In this document: positions 53,668 through 64,000 of the stretch, piece by piece
Numbering within the stretch: position 1 is the first letter of the stretch
Layout: each line of letters begins with the position of its first letter
Assembly (NCBI GenBank): GCA_934045075.1
Contig: OW203723.1
Coordinates: 2,496,577 to 2,560,576, forward strand
Length of the DNA: 64,000 bases
Direction: 5' to 3'
From: Yponomeuta sedellus
Taxonomy: Eukaryota; Arthropoda; Insecta; Lepidoptera; Yponomeutidae
Translations under genes and position numbers: made by a program
The notes under the pieces: generated by a model
Database searches by the model: none
Seen by the model: only the letters and a program-made list of their open reading frames with translations
What the model was told of the DNA's origin: nothing

Positions 53668-54611
53668 CCCTTCTAGCGCCCCGCGCGCTCGGAAAAAAGA
53701 AAGTTCAAAGGTACCGCATAGTGCAGGGTCATTTCGCACCGCCATTTTTTTGCATCTTTTTTGTGAACACAGTTCCGCATTTCTCAAATTAGAGAAAGTA
53801 CTACGTAATTATTCAATAAGTGTTATATATCACTACAATCTGCATAAAATGCCCTATCCGGTTATTATACTTGTAATGCTAATAAAATTATCAATAAACT
53901 TACATGATATTCAAATGACGAGATGAATTTCACTATCCACGCCATTTTGACACTACTTTGAACTTTGTCTCACTATTTTCACTAATTACTCATTCACTAG
54001 CACTGAACTAACACTTATAATATGATCTGCATATTATCTATTACTGTTTACACAATTTTTATACTCTAATTCACCAAAATAAAGCTATAAATGAATAATT
54101 ACCAGGAAGAGGTAAAATGACACTGACCGCCCATACAAGCGGCACAATCCGGGCTAAAAGTTCGAGGCTTTTTTCACTTACTTTTCCATCAAATACAACA
54201 AAACTATTATTTGAAACATAATCTACACACTTTTCCCAGTAATTTGATATATAACACATGAACAAATACGCAGCGTTGCCTTCTCTAAATAACTTATAAA
54301 ACTTTAGCGAGCGGAGCAACTCACGACGAAAACGCAAAATGGCGTCTGACCTAGCAAGCTCATGTGGTTTCGATGATAATTCAATTTTTTTCCACGTCAC
54401 GTCATTTGATTGGTTGGCGAAAGTAATCCTTACTAACCATTGGCCAATAAAACAACAGATATTGTCCATAGAGAATGCACAGAGCATAGATAAAAAGAGT
54501 CCAATCTGAGCGTTGCATAGTGTACATACGTCTGTACACTAAGCGCTTGGGGGATTGCGCGCGGCCGGGCTGATTAGTGTACAGACGTATGTACACTAAA
54601 CGCGAGAAGGG
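53668..54611. mobile_element. piggyBac-like element
   Basis: Flanked by TTAA on both sides (53664-53667, 54612-54615). The ends CCCTTCTAGCG and CGCGAGAAGGG are inverted copies with one difference. A 944-bp element with CCC ends and a TTAA target fits a piggyBac-type non-autonomous element. A subterminal palindrome, AGTGTACATACGTCTGTACA then its inverted partner, lies at 54520-54600. A minus-strand frame of 138 codons (54071-54487) has no recognised domain and is broken in the related copy at 1-232. Confidence 0.65.
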
Positions 54612-54615
54612 TTAA

Positions 54616-54964
54616 GTGCGTCTTCGCAAAATTACTCTTCACTAGAACTGTAGTAAAAAGTGACCATATTGCCCCAAAGGCTAAGTTGGCATTTAGAGGA
54701 ATAACTTAACCAAGTCTGAGGTTTGCTGAAACTTTATTTTAACAAAAACCTTGCAAGCGGTCTCACATTTTTTCAACGAAAACTTGGACCTATTAGTTGT
54801 ACCTTATGAATAAGAGATGACGCTTGGACTTTGAATATTGAGAGAACTTTTATTTTGTTCTATCAATAATAATAAATACCCTGCGGACCTAAACTTATTT
54901 TATTAATTTCGCAAGTAGCAGCCGAGCTATTCGTATTACCCTCTCTTAGTTTTAAGATTTTTTT
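54616..54964. other. Spacer
   Basis: No recognised feature. Confidence 0.35.
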
Positions 54965-55367
54965 TTCTTCTTCATCAGGCTATATCTTAGGGCGAGATAA
55001 ATAGTCGTTGCTTAGGTTTCGCGACTTAGAGAGTGCCAAAGTACTGTCTATGATAGACAAATCGATTCTTAAGCAAGTGCTTTCGCTAAGACTCGTTCTT
55101 AGAAGCGACTATTTATCTCGCCCTTAGTCCAATGCTGGACATAGCCCTCTCCTAATGAGCGCCATAGCGCCCTGTCTTCAGTTTGCCGCATCCAGCGTCT
55201 GCCGGCAGTTTTTCGCAGATCGTCATCCAACCTGGTCGGAGGGCGTCCTACACTACGTTTGCCGAGTCTACTTCCAAGGTTTTCGGTTCTTCGCGAGATA
55301 TGGCCAGCCCACTGCCACTTCAGCTCGCTAATTCTCTGAGCTATGTCGATAACTTTGATTACACAAT
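54965..55367 (-). pseudogene. Non-LTR RT end, split by a MITE
   Basis: TTCTTCTTCATCAGGCTATAT is interrupted at 54987 and resumes as TTAGTCCAATGCTGGACATA, CGCATCCAGCGTCTGCCGGC and CAACCTGGTCGGAGGGCGTC. Minus-orientation member of the 33555 family. Confidence 0.7.
54990..55123. mobile_element. MITE with TTA target duplication
   Basis: TIR GGGCGAGATAAATAGTCG and its exact inverted copy CGACTATTTATCTCGCCC, 134 bp in all. TTA on both sides (54987-54989, 55124-55126). The target is a known repeat, so the insertion boundaries are well supported. TTA fits the Harbinger TWA rule. Confidence 0.8.
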
Positions 55368-55696
55368 TTAAGATATAAATAAAACAGCTTTAATAACAAG
55401 AAACAACAAATTGTTAAGTCTTTAATAAGCTCGACTTTATCGAGGTATTAACATCAGGAGGCTGCATCGAACGAACTTGTCATCGTATAAATAACCGAGT
55501 CACTTCAAGCCCTCAGGAGAAGTGAAGGAAAACAATGTGGGGGAACCCACATGATTTTCCTTCACAGTTTGTGGGCTCTGTTTCTTCTCAAATTTTCTTA
55601 CACAGTTAGCGATTGGTACGGAAGGCAGCGGATTACTCTCATTTTGCAATGGCATTCAGTAAACAGAATTTATATTCCTTTCGTTGAAATAAATTG
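55368..55696. other. Spacer
   Basis: Contains a small inverted phrase, GAAGTGAAGGAAAACAATGTG and CACATGATTTTCCTTCAC. No gene. Confidence 0.4.
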
Positions 55697-55934
55697 ACAG
55701 CCTCGGTGGCGCAGCGGTTTGGCTGACTGTAAAACCGAAGGTCTCGGGTTCGATCCCCGGCCGGGTAAAACTAGGAAACGAACTTCTCTAGTTCATCTCG
55801 GGTCTTGGATGTTATCTATGTATTTATTGTATTAAATCTATCGTCGAGTTAGCACCTGTAGCACAAGTCATTTAGTTGTACTTAGTATAGGGCTAACGAG
55901 ATCTGTGTACCTAATTATGTCCCTGAATATTTAT
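55697..55934 (+). mobile_element. T2 tRNA-SINE
   Basis: Head CCTCGGTGGCGCAGCGGTTT, B box GGTTCGATCCCC, body to CTAACGAGATCTGTGTACC and GTCCCTGAATATTTAT. The CTG site is empty. Confidence 0.75.
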
Positions 55935-55973
55935 CATCATCATCATTATTTGATTTGATGATGATAGGGACCC

Positions 55974-56884
<911 letters not shown>

Positions 56885-57272
56885 TTGGCCTTTTTGCATC
56901 TACATAATGAGATGATTTATACAGCGTCCAGTGGTATCTTCACTCACACTAGATGGGTGAAGGGACCACTCCGACGCTGTAGTGCCTGGGACATGGTTTT
57001 AAAGATGGTGTAGGCTTGCCCAGCACCTATACCACCCTGACAGCTTAGTCGGCCTAGCCCACAGGAAAGACTAATACGTGCGGAGCCAACCAAGCCGCGG
57101 GTTTCCTCACGATGTTTTCCTTCACCGTTAGCGTGTGGTATTGCGACTACAAATTCGCAAATGTACGTAACTTTGAAATTAAACAAAGTCATTGGTACAT
57201 GCCCGCATTCGGGATCGAACCTGGGGCTCTCGCTTGCCAGTCTATGGTTCTACCCACTGAGCTACCACCGCT
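56885..57272 (-). mobile_element. T4 SINE, full length with giant tail
   Basis: Complete from the tRNA-like head (57272 side) to GGCCTTTTTGCATCTACATA on the plus strand. Its A+T tail merges into the (AAAT)n array. Confidence 0.75.
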
Positions 57273-57329
57273 TATACAAATAACATTTACATACAGGCAC
57301 AAATATTGTTTCTGGTCCCACACTAGGAT

Positions 57330-57532
57330 ACAATAATTTACTTCAGCCAGATGTTGCTGCCTATGCCTGTACGTAATACAGAGAGTATTGTAAAGAGGTT
57401 CTAAATTGTACTAATGCCGGTGAGTCGCCCATTAGCTCAGTTGGAAGAGCGCTGGCACGGATTGCCAGAGGTCGCGGGTTCGCGTCCCGGCATGGGTGGA
57501 ATTTTCAGCCTCTAAATTGGTTTTTAAAATTA
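57330..57532 (+). mobile_element. T1 SINE, 3'-clipped
   Basis: CAATAATTTACTTCAGCCAG, the tRNA-like core GCCCATTAGCTCAGTTGG to GGGTTCGCGTCCCGGC (B box changed), and GGAATTTTCAGCCTCTAAAT. Confidence 0.7.
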
Positions 57533-57708
57533 AGGTAATTTAATTAGTCAAAAATTACTTCTTGTTCGCGCCCATCTGCACAAACTTCCGGTAACTATAT
57601 ATAGGACTTGTGAAATCATCATAAACGGCTTGCACGTGGTATTCTTGGTATCGCGTAGCCTAGACCAGAAATAGGGGATTCATGACCGCAGGATAGCAAA
57701 GAAATATC
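57533..57708. other. Spacer
   Basis: No recognised feature. Confidence 0.3.
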
Positions 57709-58078
57709 GATATCAACCCTTTTTATGTCGCCACTGCTGGGGCACGGGTTTCTTCCTGCATCGCAGGAAGACTAAGCCATACTCCACCACGGGCTAAGCC
57801 ATACTCCGGGTTGGTGGAGGATTGTAAGAAACTGGCGGGTCTTACTGTCAGAAGTTATCGAGCCGCCCGGAAGGCCCCAGACATGGCTTAACGACTGCCA
57901 TTACATGACAGCCGGCACCTACAACATTACGTGCGATATAAAGAACGGAAACGCTCAGAAAAAATGCCACAAGCGGTAGTCACGAGATGGTCACCCATCC
58001 AGCACTTGACTGCGCCTGTTGTTGCCTAACTTGAGTGATTGATTCCAATCACTCGGTTCCACTCGGCCACGAGCGCTT
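57709..58078 (-). mobile_element. S5-A SINE
   Basis: From ATATCAACCCTTTTTATGTC to GGCCACGAGCGCTTC, with a small internal duplication of TAAGCCATACTCC at 57774-57807. Confidence 0.75.
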
Positions 58079-58433
58079 CTAAGAAGTATAAGCCAGTCAT
58101 AAATCAAATCCAAACCTAAAACTCACCACTGTTAAACAAGAGATCCCTACATTTACTACAAGCGCTTAGTTACCTACTAATTAACATTTTCACCGCGACA
58201 TGACTAACAACCAAAAAGTTAGCTCGCGGCGGCGCGTTCCCACATTCCCCAGCGCCAAGGTTTCATTAAAATTTTTGACACCCTGAATACATTAATATTG
58301 TTAGAACACAGAGAAAGTTTTGCTACCTAAGTTGGAGGGCTCATGGACTAGGTTGGTTTACATTGTGTTAAGTAAGCAATCCGTACTAAACTATAAATTA
58401 AACCTTACGTGTGAGTCTTTGTGAGACCGAGAG
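58079..58433. other. Spacer
   Basis: No recognised feature. Confidence 0.35.
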
Positions 58434-59412
58434 AAGCGCTCGTGGCCTAGGCGAACCGAGTGATTGGAATCAATCACTTAAGCAGCAACAGGCGCGGTCA
58501 GGTACAGGATGGGTGAGCGTCCTGTGACTACCGCTAGTGGCATTTTCCGAGCGCTTCCGTGCTTTGCAAAACACGCTAAGCCGTTGGTGCCGGCTGTCAT
58601 ATATTGGCAGTCGTTAAGCCATGTCTGACGCCTTATGGGCGGCTTGATAACTTCTGACAGTAAGGCCAATATTACACTATCATAGAAATATGATCACAGA
58701 TGTAGGACTCATATTTATATGAAAAATCTATGATGGTGTAATGTCAACATATGATTCATATTGTCTATGATCATAGAAGTATGATCCTATTTGACAGCAT
58801 GCGTACAATTATGATCATATTTCTAACTTCAGAGTTACTAGTATGATCTTTTGCACTGATTGGACATTTTAAATGAGTTTTTGTTTTGAAATGAATGACA
58901 ATTATAATAGTTAAATACGTCTCCGTCCATACGGAGGTACATTTTGCAGGACTTTGTGTTCCAGTCTAAGTTCTTCTAGTACTATGTTCATGACTCCTAT
59001 CTCTGATTACCTCGCAATCCCGGTCTAACCCAAACACGCCGATTGTTCCTTTTTTTATTCTTTACTTTTTTTTTCAACCTCAGGGCAATTACTATAATTG
59101 CGCTCGTAGCAATGGAAAACGGAGCTAAATTGTATGCATTTTCATTACCTATGACGTGGATATGACCTTATATGTAATATGGAATTAAAGAGCAGCATCA
59201 TAGAAAAAAATGATCATAGAATTTGACAGATATGACATCATATTTCTATGATAAAAATATGATAGTCTAATATCGGCCTAAGACCCGCCACTGTCTTACA
59301 ATCCTCCACCAACCCGGACGTGGCCCCCGTGGTGGAGTATGGCCTAACCTTCCCGCGATGCATTAACAGACCCGTGCCCCAGCAGTGGGGACATACAAGG
59401 GTTGATAACGAT
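58434..59412 (+). mobile_element. S5-A SINE split by a TAA-flanked MITE
   Basis: Head and centre run to CTTCTGACAGTAA at 58663. The rest resumes at 59279 as TAAGACCCGCCACTGTC and ends GGGGACATACAAGGGTTGAT. Intact S5 copies read CAGTAAGGCCCGCC here. Confidence 0.8.
58664..59278. mobile_element. MITE with TAA target duplication
   Basis: Ends GGCCAATATTACACTATC and the inverted GATAGTCTAATATCGGCC. TAA on both sides (58661-58663, 59279-59281). Inside, palindromic ATGATCATA-type motifs recur near both ends. It is 615 bp with no coding frame. The TWA target suggests Harbinger. Confidence 0.75.
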
Positions 59413-59809
59413 GAAAACGTGAGTCTTTACTATTTAGTAACCTCACCCTTCTACCACGCAGGTACTCCAGTGCTTCCTTCTCTGTTTGTTGAAGAGAATT
59501 AGCACTTTATATTTACTAAAACTATCAAAAATATATAGGCACGTATATAGACCCGTTTTTTACTGCTGCTCCGACTCTCCAAGGTTTTCTGGAAGAAATC
59601 TCTTGTAGAGATAAGCTCGCCTGTGTACATGTTATTTCTTATGTAATGTACTATTTAATGTTTCGTGTGCAATAAAGTACAATTAACGTTAAATTACTTA
59701 ATTAACTTTCGTGAAAACTACATCAAATATTGGATCAAATAAAATCATACACTCTTAAGTAATAATTAAAACATAATGTGCAAGTGATTTACAAATTTCA
59801 AGGCGACTT
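59413..59809. other. Spacer
   Basis: No recognised feature. Confidence 0.35.
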
Positions 59810-59850
59810 CCAACTCCTAAACTAGGTCTAACCTGAATCTTAGGAGTTGG
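59810..59850. other. Short conserved hairpin, copy 2
   Basis: CCAACTCCTAA and TTAGGAGTTGG pair around a 19-base loop ACTAGGTCTAACC-. Partner of 30295-30334. Confidence 0.6.
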
Positions 59851-60292
59851 ACTTCTTTTGACAAGTGACTTAAGTCATCATAATATAATCAGTAACTAGA
59901 CTTAAAACACTAAACGACTGGCGGAAAACTGCACAACCGTTTTGTTAGTAGTCGGGTTTTTAAAATAATTTTTCTTGGTTTTGGGCCTCGTTGCCCGAAA
60001 CATTTTTCTTTTCGTTGAGAGTACACCCTTATGTAGTGGCAAAGAAAGTTGCCACAAAAATGTAGACTTATAAATGAAGGAATGAAAATTCTTTATTGCA
60101 CTAAAACAAATTTGTACAAAGGCAAGCTTAATACTGGATATTATTTGCTTCCAGCTAACCCACGTGGATGTGAAAAGTGGAAGGGTTAGTGACAGAAAAA
60201 ATATGGGAGTGATTTACATGATTACTTTGGACCGGTTTCGGAATTGAGAATATCACTAAGTAAATACTTACGGTGATCTTATTTCCTTCAGC
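59851..60292. other. Spacer
   Basis: 60075-60160 (GAATGAAAATTCTTTATTGC, GTACAAAGGCAAGCTTAATA) reads like a retrotransposon 3' UTR. No gene. Confidence 0.35.
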
Positions 60293-60302
60293 AACTTTCC
60301 GT

Positions 60303-60577
60303 AAAACCTAACTGCAAAGTAGGTAGTCGGGGCTGTAAGTGATGCAATTAACTTAAGACAGATGTCGCTGCCTGTACGTAATACAGAGAATAGTGTAAAG
60401 AGGTTCGAAATTTCACTGATGCCGGTGAGTCGCCCATTGGCTCAATCGGAAGAGCGCTGGCACGGATAGCCAGAGGTTGCGGGTTCGAATCCTGGCATGG
60501 GTGAAATTTTTAGCCTCTAAATAAGTTTTTAAATTTGTCCTTAGCACGGGTTAGTGCATTAAAAATAAAAATAGTAT
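60303..60577 (+). mobile_element. T1 SINE with 10-bp TSD
   Basis: Flanked by AACTTTCCGT at 60293-60302 and 60578-60587, an exact TSD. It begins AAAACCTAACTGCAAAGTAG (5' truncated), contains the tRNA-like core and ends CATTAAAAATAAAAATAGTAT. This copy fixes the T1 3' end and its LINE-type insertion. Confidence 0.85.
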
Positions 60578-60587
60578 AACTTTCCGT

Positions 60588-60944
60588 CGTAAGGTTGTCT
60601 GGGAGAAATTGCATTCAGCAATAAGGTCGCCAATTGTACTTTGTATCTTTACATGTTTTATAATATGTGCTCTGGTGTACAATAAATAGTATTCTTATCT
60701 TATTTTATCTTATAATACGTTTTTATTTAAAAGTGAACATGAGAAATCTTAACAACTGTGACAACTATTTTTAAAACCTAAAGTCTAGAACCTAGAATCA
60801 ACAACCAAGGACCTTAATCAGTTTCTGCCAAAAACGGCGGTTTTAGCGGAAATCGATTAAAGTTCTAATCTATTGATCATGGATTTAAGACTGTAACTTC
60901 TCAAAATAGTTGTCACAGTGTAGCGAGAGTTAGCGCCCCGAAAT
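60588..60944. other. Spacer
   Basis: No recognised gene. A TGTACAATAAATAGTATTCT phrase at 60672 recurs elsewhere. Confidence 0.35.
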
Positions 60945-61072
60945 CGCCTTAAGCGAAGCCTCTGTGCTTTGCAAGGCACGTTCGCAAGTCGTTGGTGCCG
61001 GCTGTCATGTAATGACAGTCGTTAAGCCATGTCAGTTGCCTTATGGGTAGCTTGATAACTTCTGACAGTAAG
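60945..61072 (+). mobile_element. S5 SINE central fragment
   Basis: GCCTCTGTGCTTTGCAAGGC to TAACTTCTGACAGTAAGG, then a switch to GGGCCTGTTTCAAAATCTGC, which looks like a MITE terminus. The switch falls at the TAA also used at 58661. Confidence 0.6.
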
Positions 61073-61159
61073 GGCCTGTTTCAAAATCTGCAGATAAAGT
61101 TCCGGATAAGCTATCCGCAACTAGGGCTGCCGTTTGTTCTAAATTTAAATAAATATTCC

Positions 61160-61430
61160 TATAGGGTAAAAATACCGGTAATCGGCCATTTAAGCCACTT
61201 GTTGACTTCAGCGTTGATTTTTATTTTAATGCAGTACACCAACACTTTTCAAAAATTCAATATATCATCATACAATAGTCTAGTTTTATAAAAACTAACG
61301 CTTATAGAGGTATCTTCTACACATAATTTACAAAAAATAATTAATAGTGAAAGTAGCAAAAATACCGGTTATCGGCCATTTGACTCAGTTATCGGCCACT
61401 AATGCACTGGTTATCGGCCACCTATTGTAA
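61160..61430. repeat. Cluster of TTATCGGCCA direct repeats
   Basis: ACCGGTAATCGGCCATTT (61171), ACCGGTTATCGGCCATTT (61364), TTATCGGCCACTAATGCAC (about 61389) and GGTTATCGGCCACC (about 61410). They lie 0.4-0.65 kb beyond the stop of the transposase-like gene and could be transposase-binding sites of that element. Confidence 0.5.
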
Positions 61431-61815
61431 AGTAGAAAAATGGCTCTTATCCAAAAGCTGAAAAGGTTGATAGTAGTATGAAAGTAAAACCAATAAAATA
61501 AATCACTTCTGAGGTTTATTTGTTACAAAATCAGTTTGAGCTTAGGTAGTTTAGCTCATAAATTAAGAAAATTTTGATATGAAAATATTGGATACACAAT
61601 CAATCAAAAACCAAAAATCTTGGGATATCGTAATCTTAGTGAAAATAAATTTAAATTTGGTATTCAGAAGATTTGAATGTCCAAAAAAAAGATTTTCTTC
61701 ACTTAAACTACAATCAACCGTTTAAAATATAAAGAAAAAAATCCTTTAGAACAAGATTTAACAATAACTTCTAAACAAATTATAATAAAAACATAGTAGG
61801 TACCAATTCACCTAA
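61431..61815. other. 3' flank of the transposase-like gene
   Basis: A+T-rich, no frame. It holds AATAAA-type phrases on the minus strand that could serve as polyadenylation signals. Confidence 0.35.
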
Positions 61816-63999
61816 TTAGTCAGAATTGTCAGGACAAAAAGTTTTCAAAACTTCTCTGGGTGCATTTTGAGCGTTTTCGCACAATTCACATGTATATTGC
61901 TTGGTAACTGCTTTATTGTAAGATGAATTCTTTAGTTTCGTGCATTTCAGGTGATACCATCGAATGCAGTTGTCACAGCCTATATTTTTTTCTCCGTCTT
62001 CTTCAGTGTCACTTAAAAGAGCAAGCTCACAAGAAAAACATTTAATGTGGGATTGCGTTTCTTCTATTTTCTTTTTCTTTACAATCACTGTCGTTTTGTT
62101 CATTTTCTTCTTTTTTTGTGGTGGCTCTGTTTTCTTTTGCTCCCTTTCAAGTTTTCGTTTCTTTATTTTGTTTTCTTTATCTAGTTTTTCTTTTTCTTTT
62201 TTTTCGTGATACTGTTGCCAAGCTTTAGATGATATAGCACTCGGAAACTGGCTCCATGTGCGGCTTCCTTTGGTTTTTGTAACGATATCAGGAAATTTTA
62301 GGTGTTTTTTGAACGGATCCTCTCTACTGTCACCGTATTTGTCTATAGCAATGTAATTCACTACGTTTTTTGGAGATGGTTTTGTGTTTTCATCAGCCCC
62401 TACAGAAATCATTGTATTAACTGGCCAGTCTTTCCCAATTGTTACCATTTTTGTAGCTGTAACATCTTCTGAGTTTAATTGGATATCTTTCGCTAACGTT
62501 CCGGCGTGATTGTCATCGTCCACAGAAATAACGACAGGAGTATCTTTATTAATTTGACATATTTCTGGTAAATTTATGTCACTTAATGCTGTTATGGATA
62601 TAACGTCCAAAGATACCAAAGAACCAATGTCTGGTATCTGAAAAGAGTTATAGTCGCTGTCCTCAAAAGTATTTTTTCCCAAATCTTCCGGCCTTGGGCT
62701 TTTGGATTTTTTTTCAGAAGATTTCACTCGGGGAGTGGAAGTGGATTGCAAAGCTCGGGGTGTTTTCAATGTATCGTCCGAAGACTTGTTAACTTCAAAC
62801 GATTTTGACTGTCGCGGAGTTGCAGTGGATTGCGAAGTTCGGGGTGTCTTCGATTTAGATCGTCGTTTTTGTAAGTATGACTCCTTTGTGCGGTCAAGTT
62901 CACGTATGATGATGCTTGGATTTATACCCAGCTTTGTTATATTCTCTTCCATCAGGTGAAACACTTGTCTGGCTATTTCAAAATGTCTGTCGTTGAGAGG
63001 TTTTTGTGAGATAGTTTGAGCAGCAGTTGCATTCCGTATCTGAGCGTCTTTTACGCATTTTGAAAAATCCACCTGTTCTACGTCAAACGGATAAAGGCCG
63101 CATTTACGGAATCCATTCTTGATTGTTTGAGTCATCTCTTTGTCTAGTGTCTCTTTGAAAACTTGACAGAAGTTTGTTTTTGTTACACATTTGTTAAGAT
63201 TTTCAGCTCGACTCTGCCAATTTTTCACAGTGCGCTTCCATTCTTGTTTAAGGGGTTTAAACACCCTCACATCAGCTGGCTGCAAAATATGAGTTGTATT
63301 CGGTGGCAATGCATACAAAATAATATCATTATCGTCGCAGAATTTACTCAGTGGCATAGACATATGTGACTTATGCCCATCTACAAAAAACAGAACAGGC
63401 TTTTTTGTGTGTTGGTTTGTCAGCCAATCGATGAACCCATTAGACATGTACTCAAAAAATACATCTGCTCGCATCCACCCGCTCTCGAATTTTCCTAAAA
63501 TCCAGTCAGGCGGCATGTTGTCGACTACCGCTTTAGGTGGTGAAAGATAGGGAAACACCACCAATGGTGGACATATTTCCCCAGACGCTGTTATTACCAC
63601 CAGTACTGTGATGTTCTCTTTCTCATTGCCTTTCTTCACTACGTACACATTTTTGTAGCCTTTAGGTGCTAGAACCTTCCCTGATTTAGGAGACAGTGAT
63701 ATCCCAGTTTCATCAGCGTTTAGAATACGGTCAGGATCATCTAAAATATCTAACGCATTTTTTTCAGCCAAGAAAAGGTGTAAGTCTGCAAACCATTTCC
63801 GAATGGAACTTTCCTTGATAGCTTCTCGCGCCTTGTTAATAGCCTCTGGTTCTCGGATGATTATGTTGGGATGACGCTTGAGAAAGCTGAGGTACCATCG
63901 TATACCAGGCTTACCTCTAGGAAAGCGATGGTCTATGCCAAGATCTTTTGCAAGCTCAGCTACAGTATCCAGAAGATCATATTTGTTAATAGGAATTCC
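61816..63999 (-). CDS. pogo/Tigger-type DDE transposase with C-terminal PHD finger, 5' partial
   Basis: The frame stays open to the window edge, giving 727 visible residues; the true start lies outside. Visible residues 1-60 (with GKPGIRWYLSFLKRHP) match the end of the CENP-B/Tc5-type DNA-binding region. The DDE core follows: catalytic Asp about 96 in LNADETG, about 207 in FVDGHKSH and about 243 in ILQPADVRVFKPLK. That is a D-D35-D pattern, so all three acids are present. A Ser/Thr/Pro-rich linker with repeated SKTPR and LQSTSTPR phrases comes next, then a lysine-rich stretch. A PHD finger (C-x2-C, C-x2-C, H-x2-C, C-x2-C) lies near the end. The family cuts DNA at TA sites; PHD fingers usually bind histone H3 tails. 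It may be an active transposon protein or a domesticated nuclear gene. No frameshift or stop is seen. Confidence 0.8.
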   Translation of the reverse strand, partial: GIPINKYDLLDTVAELAKDLGIDHRFPRGKPGIRWYLSFLKRHPNIIIREPEAINKAREAIKESSIRKWFADLHLFLAEKNALDILDDPDRILNADETGISLSPKSGKVLAPKGYKNVYVVKKGNEKENITVLVVITASGEICPPLVVFPYLSPPKAVVDNMPPDWILGKFESGWMRADVFFEYMSNGFIDWLTNQHTKKPVLFFVDGHKSHMSMPLSKFCDDNDIILYALPPNTTHILQPADVRVFKPLKQEWKRTVKNWQSRAENLNKCVTKTNFCQVFKETLDKEMTQTIKNGFRKCGLYPFDVEQVDFSKCVKDAQIRNATAAQTISQKPLNDRHFEIARQVFHLMEENITKLGINPSIIIRELDRTKESYLQKRRSKSKTPRTSQSTATPRQSKSFEVNKSSDDTLKTPRALQSTSTPRVKSSEKKSKSPRPEDLGKNTFEDSDYNSFQIPDIGSLVSLDVISITALSDINLPEICQINKDTPVVISVDDDNHAGTLAKDIQLNSEDVTATKMVTIGKDWPVNTMISVGADENTKPSPKNVVNYIAIDKYGDSREDPFKKHLKFPDIVTKTKGSRTWSQFPSAISSKAWQQYHEKKEKEKLDKENKIKKRKLEREQKKTEPPQKKKKMNKTTVIVKKKKIEETQSHIKCFSCELALLSDTEEDGEKNIGCDNCIRWYHLKCTKLKNSSYNKAVTKQYTCELCENAQNAPREVLKTFCPDNSD

Positions 64000-64000
64000 A

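Noticed and set aside
54071..54487. 138-codon minus-strand frame in the piggyBac-like element
   Set aside because: No domain recognised, and the homologous stretch at 1-232 has a stop early in the same phrase, so coding is not conserved.
62702..62959. Plus-strand frame of 85 codons
   Set aside because: Antisense of the transposase-like gene linker.

Overview
This window looks like a stretch of a repeat-rich insect genome, most likely a moth or butterfly (Lepidoptera). The grounds are indirect. It has several tRNA-derived SINE families, and a large family of SINEs whose head resembles 5S rRNA. It has many 3' ends of non-LTR retrotransposons whose last codons read like the familiar lepidopteran endonuclease/reverse-transcriptase C-terminus, a mariner, copia and Ty3/gypsy remnants, and long tetranucleotide tails. 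There is no bacterial gene organisation, operon, rRNA operon or CRISPR. I name the repeat families locally: S5 (5S-related SINE, subfamilies A and B) and T1 to T5 (five tRNA-derived SINE families).

Layout. 1-12.2 kb: a piggyBac-like fragment, a worn solo LTR, many S5 copies, two Harbinger-like MITEs, a pentanucleotide array and a 180-bp tandem duplication. 12.3-16.5 kb: two inverted non-LTR 3' ends with (ACAT)n tails flank a very young internally deleted copia element, followed by a decayed mariner. 16.5-21.4 kb: T2 and T3 SINEs, each split by a DNA transposon; the one in T3 carries a HARBI1-like N-terminus and itself holds a T1 fragment. 21.6-38 kb: S5 copies of both subfamilies, a T1 foldback hairpin, RT C-terminal fragments, 78-bp repeats and a second pentamer array. 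38-44 kb: mostly unrecognised A+T-rich DNA. 44-47.7 kb: a dense cluster of T1 copies in both orientations. 49.7-53.5 kb: a DNA transposon containing a Ty3/gypsy element with an internal inversion, plus a second repeat. 53.7-61 kb: a piggyBac-like element, a TTA-flanked MITE, a perfect (AAAT)n array of about 909 bp between two SINE tails, and an S5 split by a TAA-flanked MITE.

The only long intact reading frame is at the right edge (61816-63999, minus strand, open to the window end). It encodes a pogo/Tigger-type DDE transposase with a basic region and a C-terminal PHD finger. It may be a live transposon or a domesticated host gene. Short TTATCGGCCA repeats lie beyond its 3' end.

No unambiguous ordinary host gene is visible. 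The interest lies in the layered insertion history. Target-site duplications (TSDs) show that S5 and T1 moved by retroposition and that several DNA elements used 3-bp CWG or TWA targets. Empty-site comparisons between repeat copies give relative ages. All similarity statements are by-eye comparisons within the window or recalled family features; no search was run.
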